Under the pieces are notes generated by a model, which was not told where the DNA came from, did not search any database, and was given only the letters and a program-made list of their open reading frames with translations. Source: Eubacterium sp. (GTDB lineage Bacteria; Bacillota; Clostridia; Lachnospirales; Lachnospiraceae). From it: a DNA stretch of 64,000 nucleotides. A program made the translations under genes and the position numbers. The stretch is taken from contig JAGBNF010000038.1 of the NCBI GenBank assembly GCA_017634555.1, forward strand, positions 1 to 64,000. The letters run 5' to 3'. Positions 17,152-25,775 of the stretch are shown here, piece by piece. Every line of letters begins with the position of its first letter. Positions within the stretch are counted from its first letter, which is position 1.

Positions 17152-17772
17152 ATGACAATTTATTCTGTATTTGATCCTGAATTCGCAGAGTACGGAAAGG
17201 TACTTGCAGGATATGATACAAACGAACTCATCGCTGCTATGAAGAATATCGATATGCCTGCAGAGGGCGTTGCTTATGAGCCGGGAATCGACTCACTTGA
17301 GGCATGCGGAATCTTCAAGGAGCTTGAGAACAACGCATTCGGCGGAATGCCTATCGAGCTCGGTATGTGCTGGGGATACAACAAGGCTCTTAACTGCCTT
17401 GAGTATCACAGAAACAGCGAGATCAACATCGGTGCTTCAGATTTCGTACTTCTTCTTGCAAAGCAGGAGAAGATAATCGAAGGAAAGCTTGACACGGCTG
17501 AGGTTGTTGCTTTCCGTGCACCTGCAGGAGCTGTTGTAGAGGTTTATGCTACATCACTTCATTATGCACCATGTATGGTAGAAGACAGCGGATTCAGAGT
17601 AGCAGTAGTTCTTCCAAAGAACACAAATACAGATTTCGAGAAGCCTGAAGAGAAGAATCTTGAAGACAAGATGCTCTGGGCAAGAAATAAGTGGCTTATC
17701 GCTCATCCGGATGCTGCAGAGGCTGCTCAGGGAGCTTATGTGGGACTTAAGGGCGCTAACATCAGTATCTAA
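17152..17772 (+). CDS. DUF4867 family protein, cupin-like
   Basis: A 206-residue cytoplasmic protein of the DUF4867 group, found next to sugar-degradation genes in Firmicutes. It has no catalytic signature I can name; the middle (LGMCWGYNKALNCLEYHRNSEI, shown here only as the GYNKALNCLEYHR part) and the FRAPAGAVVEVYATSLHYAPC stretch suggest a cupin-like beta barrel with His and Glu residues placed to bind a metal, as in sugar isomerases and KduI-like proteins. AAAGGAGG precedes ATG 17152. It has its own promoter just after the fucosidase gene, and a nicotinamidase-like gene follows behind a hairpin. A role with L-sugars is a guess from context. Confidence 0.72.
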   Translation: MTIYSVFDPEFAEYGKVLAGYDTNELIAAMKNIDMPAEGVAYEPGIDSLEACGIFKELENNAFGGMPIELGMCWGYNKALNCLEYHRNSEINIGASDFVLLLAKQEKIIEGKLDTAEVVAFRAPAGAVVEVYATSLHYAPCMVEDSGFRVAVVLPKNTNTDFEKPEEKNLEDKMLWARNKWLIAHPDAAEAAQGAYVGLKGANISI

Positions 17773-17823
17773 TCGCGGTACATTTAATATATCTTGAAAT
17801 GAGATAATAGTAGTAAAAACAGT

Positions 17824-17854
17824 GTAGGTGTCAAAAGCTTCTTTTGGCACCTAC
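17824..17854. other. Perfect intergenic hairpin between DUF4867 and nicotinamidase genes
   Basis: GTAGGTGTCAAAA (17824-17836) pairs with TTTTGGCACCTAC (17842-17854), one G-T pair, with a five-base loop. There is no T run on the plus side; an A run precedes it, so it would act as a terminator only for minus-strand transcription. It may protect the mRNA end or modulate read-through. Confidence 0.5.
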
Positions 17855-17883
17855 AAATGACTAGGGATATAGGAGAATTTGGC

Positions 17884-18390
17884 ATGAAGACTCTTATTGT
17901 AATCGATATGCAGAATGATTTTATCGACGGTGCTCTCGGAACTGCTGAGGCGGTTGCCATAGTAGACAACGTTAAAAAGAAGATTGAAGAATACAAGGGA
18001 CGCGGCGACAAGATTATTTATACAAGAGATACTCATCATGAGAATTATCTTGAGACAAATGAGGGAAAGCATCTTCCTGTAACTCATTGCATCGAAGGAA
18101 CCTTCGGATGGGAGATCCGAGAGGGACTCTACGTAGATGGCTCTGACATCATCGATAAGCCAAGCTTCGGTTATACAGGCTGGGGCAGTTATGAATTTAC
18201 CAATCAGGATGAGATAGAGCTTATCGGACTTTGCACTGATATCTGTGTAGTATCAAATGCGATGATCCTTAAGGCTCTTTATCCGGAAACAAAGATTTCC
18301 GTGGATCCTTCATGCTGTGCGGGTGTGACACCTGAGAGCCATGATGCTGCAGTGAAGACTATGACAATGTGCCAGGTAGAGATGGTATAA
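17884..18390 (+). CDS. Isochorismatase-family hydrolase, nicotinamidase-like
   Basis: About 168 residues of the cysteine hydrolase fold. The catalytic triad is visible: Asp in VIDMQNDFIDG, Lys in IIDKPSFGYTGW, and Cys in GLCTDICVVSNA, with the metal-binding DTHHENY region typical of nicotinamidase PncA. The likely reaction is nicotinamide to nicotinate in NAD salvage; other amides are possible. ATG 17884 is chosen since AGGAG lies eight bases ahead; an in-frame ATG at 17857 falls inside the tail of a hairpin. The yesM-like kinase gene starts directly after its stop with no gap, so read-through into the two-component genes is probable. Confidence 0.8.
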   Translation: MKTLIVIDMQNDFIDGALGTAEAVAIVDNVKKKIEEYKGRGDKIIYTRDTHHENYLETNEGKHLPVTHCIEGTFGWEIREGLYVDGSDIIDKPSFGYTGWGSYEFTNQDEIELIGLCTDICVVSNAMILKALYPETKISVDPSCCAGVTPESHDAAVKTMTMCQVEMV

Positions 18391-20160
18391 ATGCATAAAC
18401 TGTTACTGAAAGTGGAAAAGCTGTTTTACAGGGTCAAGCTTAGAAATAAGATGATCCTTCTTTTTGTGTTCTGCGTTATTATTCCGCTTCTGTTAACAGA
18501 CGGTATAGTTTTTTACAACGTATACCGAATGAATAAGATCACAAAAGCCCAGGAACTTTCGTCGGATGCCATGGCGATCAAATATGGTATGGCAAACTAT
18601 TTCGAATATCCTGCGGCTCTTATCCAGAATATATATAAGAATGAAACAATCGAGGAACTCCTCGACAGACAGTATGAGAGACCTGTTGACTACTATAATG
18701 AATATATAAAATTCAAAAAGCTGTCACTTTATGAGAGCTGGCTGGGTGCCGGACGAGACAGAATCTCAATCTATGCCGATAATGACACGATCCTTAACGG
18801 ATTCATGTTCTATAAGCTGGCACCGGTAAGAGAGGAAATGTGGTATAAACGACTGGGAGACAGCGACGGACTGGTGGTTATGTTCGTATTTGGAAAGGAT
18901 ACGACGGAAACATATTCCAAAAGAAGTATCCTGCTTATCAGAAAGCTTGATAGATATAAGAGGAGTAGCTGCGAGAAGGTTCTCAAGATGGAAATCAATT
19001 ACAGCCGGTTTTTGGATACCATACTTAATGACAGTATCGAATCGGATGTTTATATCTGTATGGATAACAGAGTGCTGATGACAAATGTGGGAGGCGCACA
19101 TTTCAGAGAGACCTATCCTTTCTTCAGTAAGGAGATCAAATATGATTATTCATATACCTTCGATCTCTATGGAGAAACCTTTACGGCTTATCTGAAGAGC
19201 AGAAATACAAACTTCTGGCTGTATGATTCCCAGCTGGTTTCGGTGGTTGTAATCGTTATCATCATAAACCTGCTTCTTCCGATATTCATGATCGGACGAC
19301 TGATCTCCTCGGTTGCGAGACGAATCGATAAGCTGGATGATGCTTTTGAGAATGCCGGCTCCGAGAGTCTTACCAAGATTGACAAGGTAGAAGGAAATGA
19401 CGAGATAACATCTCTTATGGAGAATTACAATGTCATGGCCGACAGAATGAACGACCTCATTCAGACGGTATACGTAGACAAGCTGAAAGAACAGGAGATG
19501 GATATTGCAAGACAGAATGCGGAGCTCCAGGCTCTGCACAGTCAGATAAATCCGCACTTTCTGTTCAATGCGCTTGAGAGTATCAGAATGAGAAGCCTCA
19601 TCAAGAGTGAGAATGAGACAGCCGAGATGGTTGAGCATCTGGCACTGATGCAGAGAGCAAACGTTAACTGGCATTCCGATGTGGTATCGGTGGATGAGGA
19701 GGTAAGCTTCATCGAGGCTTATCTGGAGCTTCAGAAATACAGATTTGGTGACAGACTGAATTATAATATTGAAATAGACGATTCTTGCAAGAAGCAGAAG
19801 CTTCCGAGACTTTCTATAGTAACCTTCGTTGAAAATGCGTGCGTACACGGTATTGAAGGAAAGACCGAGAAGGGATGGATATTTATAAGAATCTATCCGG
19901 ACGGAAATAAGACAATAATAGAGATTGAAGATACCGGCATCGGTATGAATGAAGAGATGCAGGATATGCTTCTCTTCAAGATGAATAATGCGAGCCTCGA
20001 CCTGATAAAAACAGGAAGAGGTATAGGTATGACGAATGCCTGTCTCAGACTTAAGATGATGCCTGATTATAGGGTTGAGTTTGAACTTGAGAGTGAGCCG
20101 GGCGTAGGTACTACAGTAATGATTATTATTGAAGAAAAGGATGGTACGGAAATTGCTTAA
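18391..20160 (+). CDS. yesM: YesM-like sensor histidine kinase of the xylan locus
   Basis: A 589-residue membrane sensor. Helix one is at about residues 21-42 and helix two at about 282-306, with a roughly 240-residue extracytoplasmic sensing domain between them and a HAMP linker after. The phospho-accepting histidine lies in SQINPHFLFNALESI, the hallmark of the LytS/YesM class. ATP-binding motifs are FVENACVHGIE (N box), DTGIGM and GRGIGM (G boxes). It likely senses oligosaccharides or a loaded binding protein outside the cell and phosphorylates the YesN regulator encoded in an overlapping frame. It starts exactly where the nicotinamidase gene ends. Such kinase/regulator pairs control LplA-type sugar importers in Paenibacillus and relatives. 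Confidence 0.9.
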   Translation: MHKLLLKVEKLFYRVKLRNKMILLFVFCVIIPLLLTDGIVFYNVYRMNKITKAQELSSDAMAIKYGMANYFEYPAALIQNIYKNETIEELLDRQYERPVDYYNEYIKFKKLSLYESWLGAGRDRISIYADNDTILNGFMFYKLAPVREEMWYKRLGDSDGLVVMFVFGKDTTETYSKRSILLIRKLDRYKRSSCEKVLKMEINYSRFLDTILNDSIESDVYICMDNRVLMTNVGGAHFRETYPFFSKEIKYDYSYTFDLYGETFTAYLKSRNTNFWLYDSQLVSVVVIVIIINLLLPIFMIGRLISSVARRIDKLDDAFENAGSESLTKIDKVEGNDEITSLMENYNVMADRMNDLIQTVYVDKLKEQEMDIARQNAELQALHSQINPHFLFNALESIRMRSLIKSENETAEMVEHLALMQRANVNWHSDVVSVDEEVSFIEAYLELQKYRFGDRLNYNIEIDDSCKKQKLPRLSIVTFVENACVHGIEGKTEKGWIFIRIYPDGNKTIIEIEDTGIGMNEEMQDMLLFKMNNASLDLIKTGRGIGMTNACLRLKMMPDYRVEFELESEPGVGTTVMIIIEEKDGTEIA

Positions 20161-21739
20161 GGTAATGCTTGTCGATGACGAACCCTTTATCATGCAGGGT
20201 TTAAAGGTCCTGATCGACTGGGGAAAAGAAAATTTCGAAATAGTCAAAATGGCATCGAACGGCAAAGATGCAGTTAAGTATCTTAAGGAGAATAAGGTCG
20301 ATCTGATAATAGCGGATATCAAGATGCCGATAATGAACGGTGTTGAGCTGCTGAAGAAGATCAGAGAGGAAAAGCTGACTGATGCGGAATTTGTAATACT
20401 CAGCGGCTACAATGACTTTGAGTATGCAAAGGAGACCATGCGCTACGGCTGTATGGATTATCTGCTTAAGCCTATCAACAAGGATGAGCTCCTTGGCATC
20501 CTCAGAAAAATCTCCGATAAGAATAAGGAAAACCTTATCATTGAGAATCATAAGAAGGAGACCGAAACGGCGTTCCTTCAGCGCCATCTTATCGCACTTA
20601 TCGTAGGTCGATATGATGACGTTAATCTTGATTATATAACAAGCAACATGAGACTTTCCGATGGTGTCAGATATGTTATCATCGAGCTTCCTGAGATCGA
20701 CAAGAATGATATGACCGAAGGAAATACGATGAAATACAGACGTGAGCTTAATGAGAGGGTGAGCGAACTGCTTGCAGATGACGGGAATCATCTCATATAT
20801 GATGTTTCGCTAAATCACAGCAGCTATGATACCGGATTCATTTACTGTGATTATATGGCAGAAGAGAAAGGGCTGGAGGATGATCTTGAGTATCTGAACG
20901 ATCTGCAGAGCAATCTGGAGAAGGTTATGAATAAGTCTGTCAGAATTATCTCGGGTAAGAAGGTCCAGGATATAGCTTCTGTTTCGAAGTCTTACAGCTC
21001 GGCATGTATTCTCAAATCTCAGGAGGTTTTCCATGAGTCCAAGCCTGTTGTTATTTATGAGAGACAGATGAGTGTTAATCCGGGAAAGGAAATGCTGTTT
21101 AAGAACAGTGTGGATGACCTTGTAAAGGCCATAGAGTTGAACGATCAGTCGCTTATACATAAGTGTATTGGTACATTTTATGAAAAGATCGGAGCTGCCG
21201 GCCTCGGCAACTCTGTCAGCCTCAACATAAATTATCTGATATTTCAGCTGATCCATATAGCTACGGAGCTGGATGACGAGATAGATCAGGAAGAGGTAAT
21301 GCACAGGATAAGCGAGAGCTCCTTCGAGGAAGGAGTTAAGCGAGGCAGCAGTCTGCATATGTATAAGTTTGCCTGTGAGTATGCGGATTATCTTACACAG
21401 CTCAGGAAAAATGTATCCCATGGAATCCTTAAGGATGTGGAGAAGGAGATAAAGGAGCATTACAGCGAGAATCTGAGTCTGAAGAAGCTCAGTGAGAAGT
21501 ACTTTATAAACTGCAGTTATCTGGGATCTCTCTTCAGTAAGAAGTACGGGGTATCCTTTAAGGATTATCTGACAGATTACAGGATCAAGGAGGCTGCCAG
21601 ACGTCTGATAAATACAGAGGATCGTATAGTGGATATTTCTTCTGCGGTAGGGTATAAAAACAGTGATTATTTTATCAGGAAATTTATAGAGATTATGGGG
21701 GTAACTCCTTCACAGTACAGACGACAGCAAAAACAGTAA
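20153..21739 (+). CDS. yesN: YesN-like AraC-type response regulator of the xylan locus
   Basis: About 528 residues: a receiver domain (residues 1-120, with DDEP near the start, phospho-acceptor aspartate in IADIKMP, and KPI), a central 290-residue linker, and a C-terminal AraC helix-turn-helix (LSLKKLSEKYFINCSYLGSLF and VDISSAVGYKNSDYFIRKF). It is the output partner of the YesM kinase and probably activates the sugar-importer promoter just downstream. The start is uncertain: TTG 20153 gives the canonical LLKVMLVDDEP start with G-rich sequence eight bases ahead, while ATG 20141 has no spacing for a ribosome site. It overlaps the kinase gene by eight bases. A strong terminator follows. Confidence 0.88.
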   Translation: MLKVMLVDDEPFIMQGLKVLIDWGKENFEIVKMASNGKDAVKYLKENKVDLIIADIKMPIMNGVELLKKIREEKLTDAEFVILSGYNDFEYAKETMRYGCMDYLLKPINKDELLGILRKISDKNKENLIIENHKKETETAFLQRHLIALIVGRYDDVNLDYITSNMRLSDGVRYVIIELPEIDKNDMTEGNTMKYRRELNERVSELLADDGNHLIYDVSLNHSSYDTGFIYCDYMAEEKGLEDDLEYLNDLQSNLEKVMNKSVRIISGKKVQDIASVSKSYSSACILKSQEVFHESKPVVIYERQMSVNPGKEMLFKNSVDDLVKAIELNDQSLIHKCIGTFYEKIGAAGLGNSVSLNINYLIFQLIHIATELDDEIDQEEVMHRISESSFEEGVKRGSSLHMYKFACEYADYLTQLRKNVSHGILKDVEKEIKEHYSENLSLKKLSEKYFINCSYLGSLFSKKYGVSFKDYLTDYRIKEAARRLINTEDRIVDISSAVGYKNSDYFIRKFIEIMGVTPSQYRRQQKQ

Positions 21740-21769
21740 TTCTGACAAATATATACAGTTGATAGTTTA

Positions 21770-21805
21770 AAAGGCCGAAAAATACACATTTTTTCGGCCT
21801 TTTTT
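21770..21805 (+). terminator. Rho-independent terminator after yesN
   Basis: AAAGGCCGAAAAA (21770-21782) pairs with TTTTTCGGCCTTT around 21789-21803, with T residues to 21805. It separates the regulators from the importer operon. Confidence 0.88.
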
Positions 21806-21899
21806 CTTTAATTTTTTATTAATAATATATAAATAATCATTAAGAATTTGTAGGGTATTTTTTGAGAGTTTGTATGGAGAAAAAAAGGGCCTGTTGGAA

Positions 21900-21905
21900 T
21901 ATAAT
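21900..21905 (+). promoter_or_regulatory. Likely -10 element of the sugar-importer operon
   Basis: A perfect TATAAT sits 66 bases before the binding-protein start. No acceptable -35 hexamer lies 16-18 bases ahead, which fits a promoter that needs an activator such as YesN (inference). No clear operator repeat was found. Confidence 0.45.
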
Positions 21906-21970
21906 TGACTTACCTTGATGCTCAGCTAATGGGCACACAATTTTTTTTCTTATTTAAAAGGAGGGTTAGT

Positions 21971-23722
21971 ATGAAGAAGTGGGCTAAGAAGCTTACGACT
22001 GCAGGTCTTACAATGGCTATGATGACTACAGCTCTTGCAGGCTGTGGCGGTGGCGATACACCGGCTAGTGAGGCTGCTACAACAGAGGCTGCTGCTACAG
22101 AGGCAGCTGCAACAGAGGACGGCAGTAGTGGTGATGCTACTACAGAAGCTGCTGCACCTTCAGCTGATGGCGTTAAAGAGTTCAGCATGTTCATTGCAAT
22201 GCCTGGTACAGAGATTAACGATGACAACGAGATTCAGCAGATCATTGCTGAGAAGACAGGTGTTAAGGTTAAGGAGACATGGCTTACAGGTCAGACAGAT
22301 GCTGAAGCAATCGGAACAATCATCGCAGGTGGTGATTATCCTGACTTCATCAACGGTGGAGATGCTATGATGCAGCTCTATGATAACGACGTTCTTGTTC
22401 CATGGGATGATTATCTTGATAAGTATCCTAACCTCAAGGCATTCTACACAGATGCTGAGTGGGATATGTTCCGTATGGATGACGGACACATCTACTGGAT
22501 GAACGTATTTGGAAACACACTTGGCGAGTCTAAGACAACAACTCATAATGATGAGGCATTCTGGATTCAGGCTAAGGTTCTTGAGTGGGACAACTATCCA
22601 AAGATCGAGACACTTGATCAGTACTTTGATCTCCTTGAGAGATACTATGCTGAGCATCCAACACTCGAGGATGGAACAAAGGTTATCCCTTATACAATGC
22701 TTTGTGAGGACTGGAGATACTTCTGTCTTGAGAACGCTCCTGAGTTCCTCGATGGTTATCCAAACGACGGTTCTGTAATCGTTGATAAGGAAAACCTTAA
22801 GATCGTAGATTACAATACAACACCGACAGCAAAGATGTACTTCCAGAAGCTCAACGAAGAGTACAACAAGGGTATCATCGATGTAGAGTTCGGTACACAG
22901 ACATATGATGAGTATATCGCTAAGCTTTCAACAGGTGGAGTTCTCGGTATGTGTGATCAGAACTGGGATTTCAACTTCACAATCAGTGATGTATTCAAGC
23001 AGTCAGGTCTTGACAAGGAAGGCTGCAGCTACATTCCTCTTGGACTTACAGCTGAGCCTGGTATGGTACAGAGATGGCATACATATGATGACACACTTAA
23101 CATGTCATCAGGTGTTGCAATCACAACAAGCTGCTCAGATATCGATGCAGCATTCCAGTTCCTTGATGACCTTTGCTCACAGGAAATCAGAGACCTCAGA
23201 TTCTGGGGTGTTGAAGGTGTAGACTATGAAGTTGACGCTGACGGCCTGTTCTATCGTACAGAGGAGCAGAGAGCAAAGTGGGCAGATTCAGAGTACAAGG
23301 CATCACACATTTGCCAGTACAGCTACATGCCTCAGTATCACGGAACATCAACAGATGGTAAGAACGCTAACAAGCCAGAAGAGCAGACATCAGAGTTCTT
23401 CGATACTCTTCCGGAGCCGGTTGTTAAGTGTTTCGAAGCTTACGGTGTAACAACATATCCGGAAATGATCGGATCAGTTGTTGAGCCTAACGCTCCTTGG
23501 TTCCCAATGTACTCATACTCAAACAACATGACAACAGATACACCGGGTGGTGTAGCTTGGGTTAAGATGGGTGAAGTTAAGCATGAGTGGCTTCCAAAGG
23601 TAGTTATGTCATCAGACTTCGAGTCAACATGGAATGAATACATGGATGCATATAACGCATGTAATCCTCAGGACTTCCTGGATGAGATGCAGGCAGAGCT
23701 TGAGAGAAGAGCTGGAAAGTAA
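21971..23722 (+). CDS. Extracellular sugar-binding lipoprotein of an ABC importer (LplA type)
   Basis: A 583-residue solute-binding protein of family 1. It starts at ATG 21971 behind AAGGAGGG and has a lipoprotein signal peptide ending ALAGC (cysteine at about residue 25). A 35-residue low-complexity linker of TEAAA repeats spaces it from the membrane. The mature part has TGVKVKETWLTG, a binding-domain start, and many surface tryptophans and tyrosines (for example DAEWDMFRMDDGHIYW). Length and order with the two permeases match the LplA/YtcQ-type importers that take up aldouronic acids and xylo-oligosaccharides. It probably loads decorated xylo-oligosaccharides released by the surface GH10 xylanase. 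A hairpin after the gene probably raises its level over the permeases. No ATPase gene is present; a shared MsmK-type ATPase elsewhere is expected. Confidence 0.88.
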   Translation: MKKWAKKLTTAGLTMAMMTTALAGCGGGDTPASEAATTEAAATEAAATEDGSSGDATTEAAAPSADGVKEFSMFIAMPGTEINDDNEIQQIIAEKTGVKVKETWLTGQTDAEAIGTIIAGGDYPDFINGGDAMMQLYDNDVLVPWDDYLDKYPNLKAFYTDAEWDMFRMDDGHIYWMNVFGNTLGESKTTTHNDEAFWIQAKVLEWDNYPKIETLDQYFDLLERYYAEHPTLEDGTKVIPYTMLCEDWRYFCLENAPEFLDGYPNDGSVIVDKENLKIVDYNTTPTAKMYFQKLNEEYNKGIIDVEFGTQTYDEYIAKLSTGGVLGMCDQNWDFNFTISDVFKQSGLDKEGCSYIPLGLTAEPGMVQRWHTYDDTLNMSSGVAITTSCSDIDAAFQFLDDLCSQEIRDLRFWGVEGVDYEVDADGLFYRTEEQRAKWADSEYKASHICQYSYMPQYHGTSTDGKNANKPEEQTSEFFDTLPEPVVKCFEAYGVTTYPEMIGSVVEPNAPWFPMYSYSNNMTTDTPGGVAWVKMGEVKHEWLPKVVMSSDFESTWNEYMDAYNACNPQDFLDEMQAELERRAGK

Positions 23723-23751
23723 TTTTTAATTACAAAAAAACATGTTTTTTA

Positions 23752-23784
23752 GGGGGGCAGCCATAGAAATATGGCTGCTACCTC
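23752..23784 (+). other. Hairpin between binding-protein and permease genes
   Basis: GCAGCCATA (23757-23765), loop GAAA (23766-23769), TATGGCTGC (23770-23778), with outer GG/CC pairs. It follows the binding-protein stop by about 30 bases. It lacks a long T run, so it more likely protects the upstream mRNA or stops only part of transcription, giving more binding protein than permease. Confidence 0.65.
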
Positions 23785-23810
23785 TTTGAAAAAAATCGGG
23801 AGAAACAGTT

Positions 23811-24758
23811 ATGGCTAAACCAAAAACTCAAATGATAGTCCAGCCTAAAGTTAAATGGTCTGCCAAAGAAGTAAAGAGACAGTGGCCTCTTCTTGTTTGG
23901 GCAGGTATCTTCTTCGCTTATGGTATACTCTTTTATTATGTACCTCTTGCCGGTTGGCTTATGGCTTTCAAAAACTACAAGCCGAAGACAGGACTTCTTG
24001 GATCAAAATGGATAGGATTGGACAAGTTCAAATTCCTTTTCTCGGATAAGAACTTCCTTCTTGACATCAGAAATACTCTTGCAATGGGTGTTCTTAATCT
24101 GGCAGCCACATTTATTATGGCTATTCTTTTTGCAATCCTGTTAAACGAGCTTAAATCAAAGGGTGGTAAGAGAGTCGTTCAGACAATTTCTTATCTTCCA
24201 CATTTCCTTTCATGGATCATCGTTACAGGTATTCTTCACGACGCACTTTCATCAAGTGGTATCATCAATGAGATTCTCACAAAGTTCCACCTGATAAAGA
24301 TGCCAATTAACTTCTTTGCAGAAACAAAATATTTCTGGCCTATAGTTGCCTTCGCAAATGTTTGGAAGGAAACAGGCTGGAATGCAATCATCTATCTTGC
24401 AGCAATCACTTCTATCGATCCTAACCTCTATGAGGCAGCAGAGATCGACGGTGCCGGAAGATGGGCTAAAATTCGACACATCACACTGCCTTCACTTAGA
24501 CCTACAATTATGATCCTTCTCCTTATGAATATCGGATGGGTTCTTAATGCAGGTTTCGAGGTACAGTACATCCTCGGAAACGGTCTGGTAAAGCGTGTTT
24601 CAGAAACTATAGATATTTACACACTGACATGGGGAATCAGTCAGAACGACTATTCTCTCGGTACAGCTGCCGGTATTTTCCGAAGCCTTGTTTCTATAGC
24701 ACTTATTCTTATTGCTAACGGAATAGCCAAGAAGACCGGTGAGACAAAACTGTTTTAA
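23811..24758 (+). CDS. lplB: ABC sugar importer permease, LplB type
   Basis: A 315-residue inner-membrane permease with six helices. The coupling EAA loop is EAAEIDGAGRWAKIRHITLP (residues about 208-227), where the shared ATPase docks. The start PLLVWAGIFFAYGILFYYVPLAGWLMAFKNYKP, visible here as FYYVPLAGWLMAF, is typical of LplB in polygalacturonate- and aldouronate-type systems. ATG 23811 has GGGAGA ahead. It forms a heterodimer with the permease from the next gene, 12 bases on. Confidence 0.9.
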   Translation: MAKPKTQMIVQPKVKWSAKEVKRQWPLLVWAGIFFAYGILFYYVPLAGWLMAFKNYKPKTGLLGSKWIGLDKFKFLFSDKNFLLDIRNTLAMGVLNLAATFIMAILFAILLNELKSKGGKRVVQTISYLPHFLSWIIVTGILHDALSSSGIINEILTKFHLIKMPINFFAETKYFWPIVAFANVWKETGWNAIIYLAAITSIDPNLYEAAEIDGAGRWAKIRHITLPSLRPTIMILLLMNIGWVLNAGFEVQYILGNGLVKRVSETIDIYTLTWGISQNDYSLGTAAGIFRSLVSIALILIANGIAKKTGETKLF

Positions 24759-24770
24759 GGAGGGTTTGAG

Positions 24771-25757
24771 ATGGCAAGTTATGAATCAATTGAAAACAGC
24801 TCCGACAACATAGTACCGGGTGCGGATAGAGAAGGAGGCGGATCTTTCGTTAAGATGCCGGTTCCGAAGCCTACAAAGTACAAGACATCAGTGGGTGATA
24901 AGATATTTGTAGTTTGTAATATCGTATTTATGATCCTTTTCGTAGTTATTACGTTATATCCGATCTTAAATACACTGGCAATATCATTTAATGATGGTAT
25001 TGATGCGGTAAAGGGTGGTATCCACCTTATACCAAGAAAGTTCTCTACAAAGAACTATGAATCAGTATTTGCGATGAGAAACCTTACAACAGGTCTTTTC
25101 GTTTCAGTAGCAAGAACAGTTCTCGGAACACTTATCGGTGTTGTGGTAAATGCTATTCTTGCATTCCTGGTAAGCCGTAAGAGATTCCTTCTTAAGAAGT
25201 CACTTACAGCATTCTGGGTATTCACAATGTATGTTAACGGCGGTATGATCCCTGTACTTCTTCTTTATAAGAACCTGAAGCTCACAAGTACATTCTGGGT
25301 ATACGTTATTCCTGGTCTTATTTCAGCATTCAACATGCTCGTTATGAGAACGTTCATGGAAGGTATTCCTGATTCGCTTGAAGAAGCAGCTCAGATCGAC
25401 GGTGCAGGATACACAACAATATTTGTTAAGATACTTTCACCGCTTTGTAAGCCTATGTACGCAACCATCGCTCTTTTCATTGCCGTTGGTCATTGGAATT
25501 CATGGTTCGATACAATGCTCTACAACAGAATGTCATCAGAATATACGACACTTCAGTACGAGCTTATGAAGCTCCTTTCATCTGTTACAAGTCAGTCAAG
25601 TAAGTCTGACCCTAACTCAGGTGAAGGTGCAAATGTTCAGCCGGTATCGGTTAGAGCAGCAGCAACTATGGTAACTATGGCTCCGATCATCTGTTTGTAT
25701 CCATTCCTGCAGAAGTACTTCGTGGCAGGTCTTACAATCGGTGGTATTAAGGAGTAA
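24771..25757 (+). CDS. ytcP: ABC sugar importer permease, YtcP type
   Basis: A 328-residue partner permease with six helices and a 45-residue cytoplasmic head. The EAA loop is EEAAQIDGAGYTTIFVKIL (about residues 203-221). The helix segments FMILFVVITLYPILNTLAIS and the end YPFLQKYFVAGLTIGGIKE are diagnostic for the YtcP/AraQ group. AAGGAGGG precedes ATG 24771. Together with the binding protein and LplB-like permease it takes up oligosaccharides. Residues about 265-285 (SQSSKSDPNSGEGANVQPV) form a hydrophilic loop that is typical for this group. Confidence 0.9.
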   Translation: MASYESIENSSDNIVPGADREGGGSFVKMPVPKPTKYKTSVGDKIFVVCNIVFMILFVVITLYPILNTLAISFNDGIDAVKGGIHLIPRKFSTKNYESVFAMRNLTTGLFVSVARTVLGTLIGVVVNAILAFLVSRKRFLLKKSLTAFWVFTMYVNGGMIPVLLLYKNLKLTSTFWVYVIPGLISAFNMLVMRTFMEGIPDSLEEAAQIDGAGYTTIFVKILSPLCKPMYATIALFIAVGHWNSWFDTMLYNRMSSEYTTLQYELMKLLSSVTSQSSKSDPNSGEGANVQPVSVRAAATMVTMAPIICLYPFLQKYFVAGLTIGGIKE

Positions 25758-25775
25758 TCGGATTTCGGGGTTGAC

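Noticed and set aside
17824..17854. Terminator for DUF4867 on the plus strand
   Set aside because: The hairpin is perfect but has no T run on the plus strand; listed as an unassigned hairpin.
19150..20322. 390-codon open frame on the minus strand opposite yesM
   Set aside because: It lies fully antisense to a clear histidine kinase gene, has no ribosome site, and its composition is that of a mirror frame.
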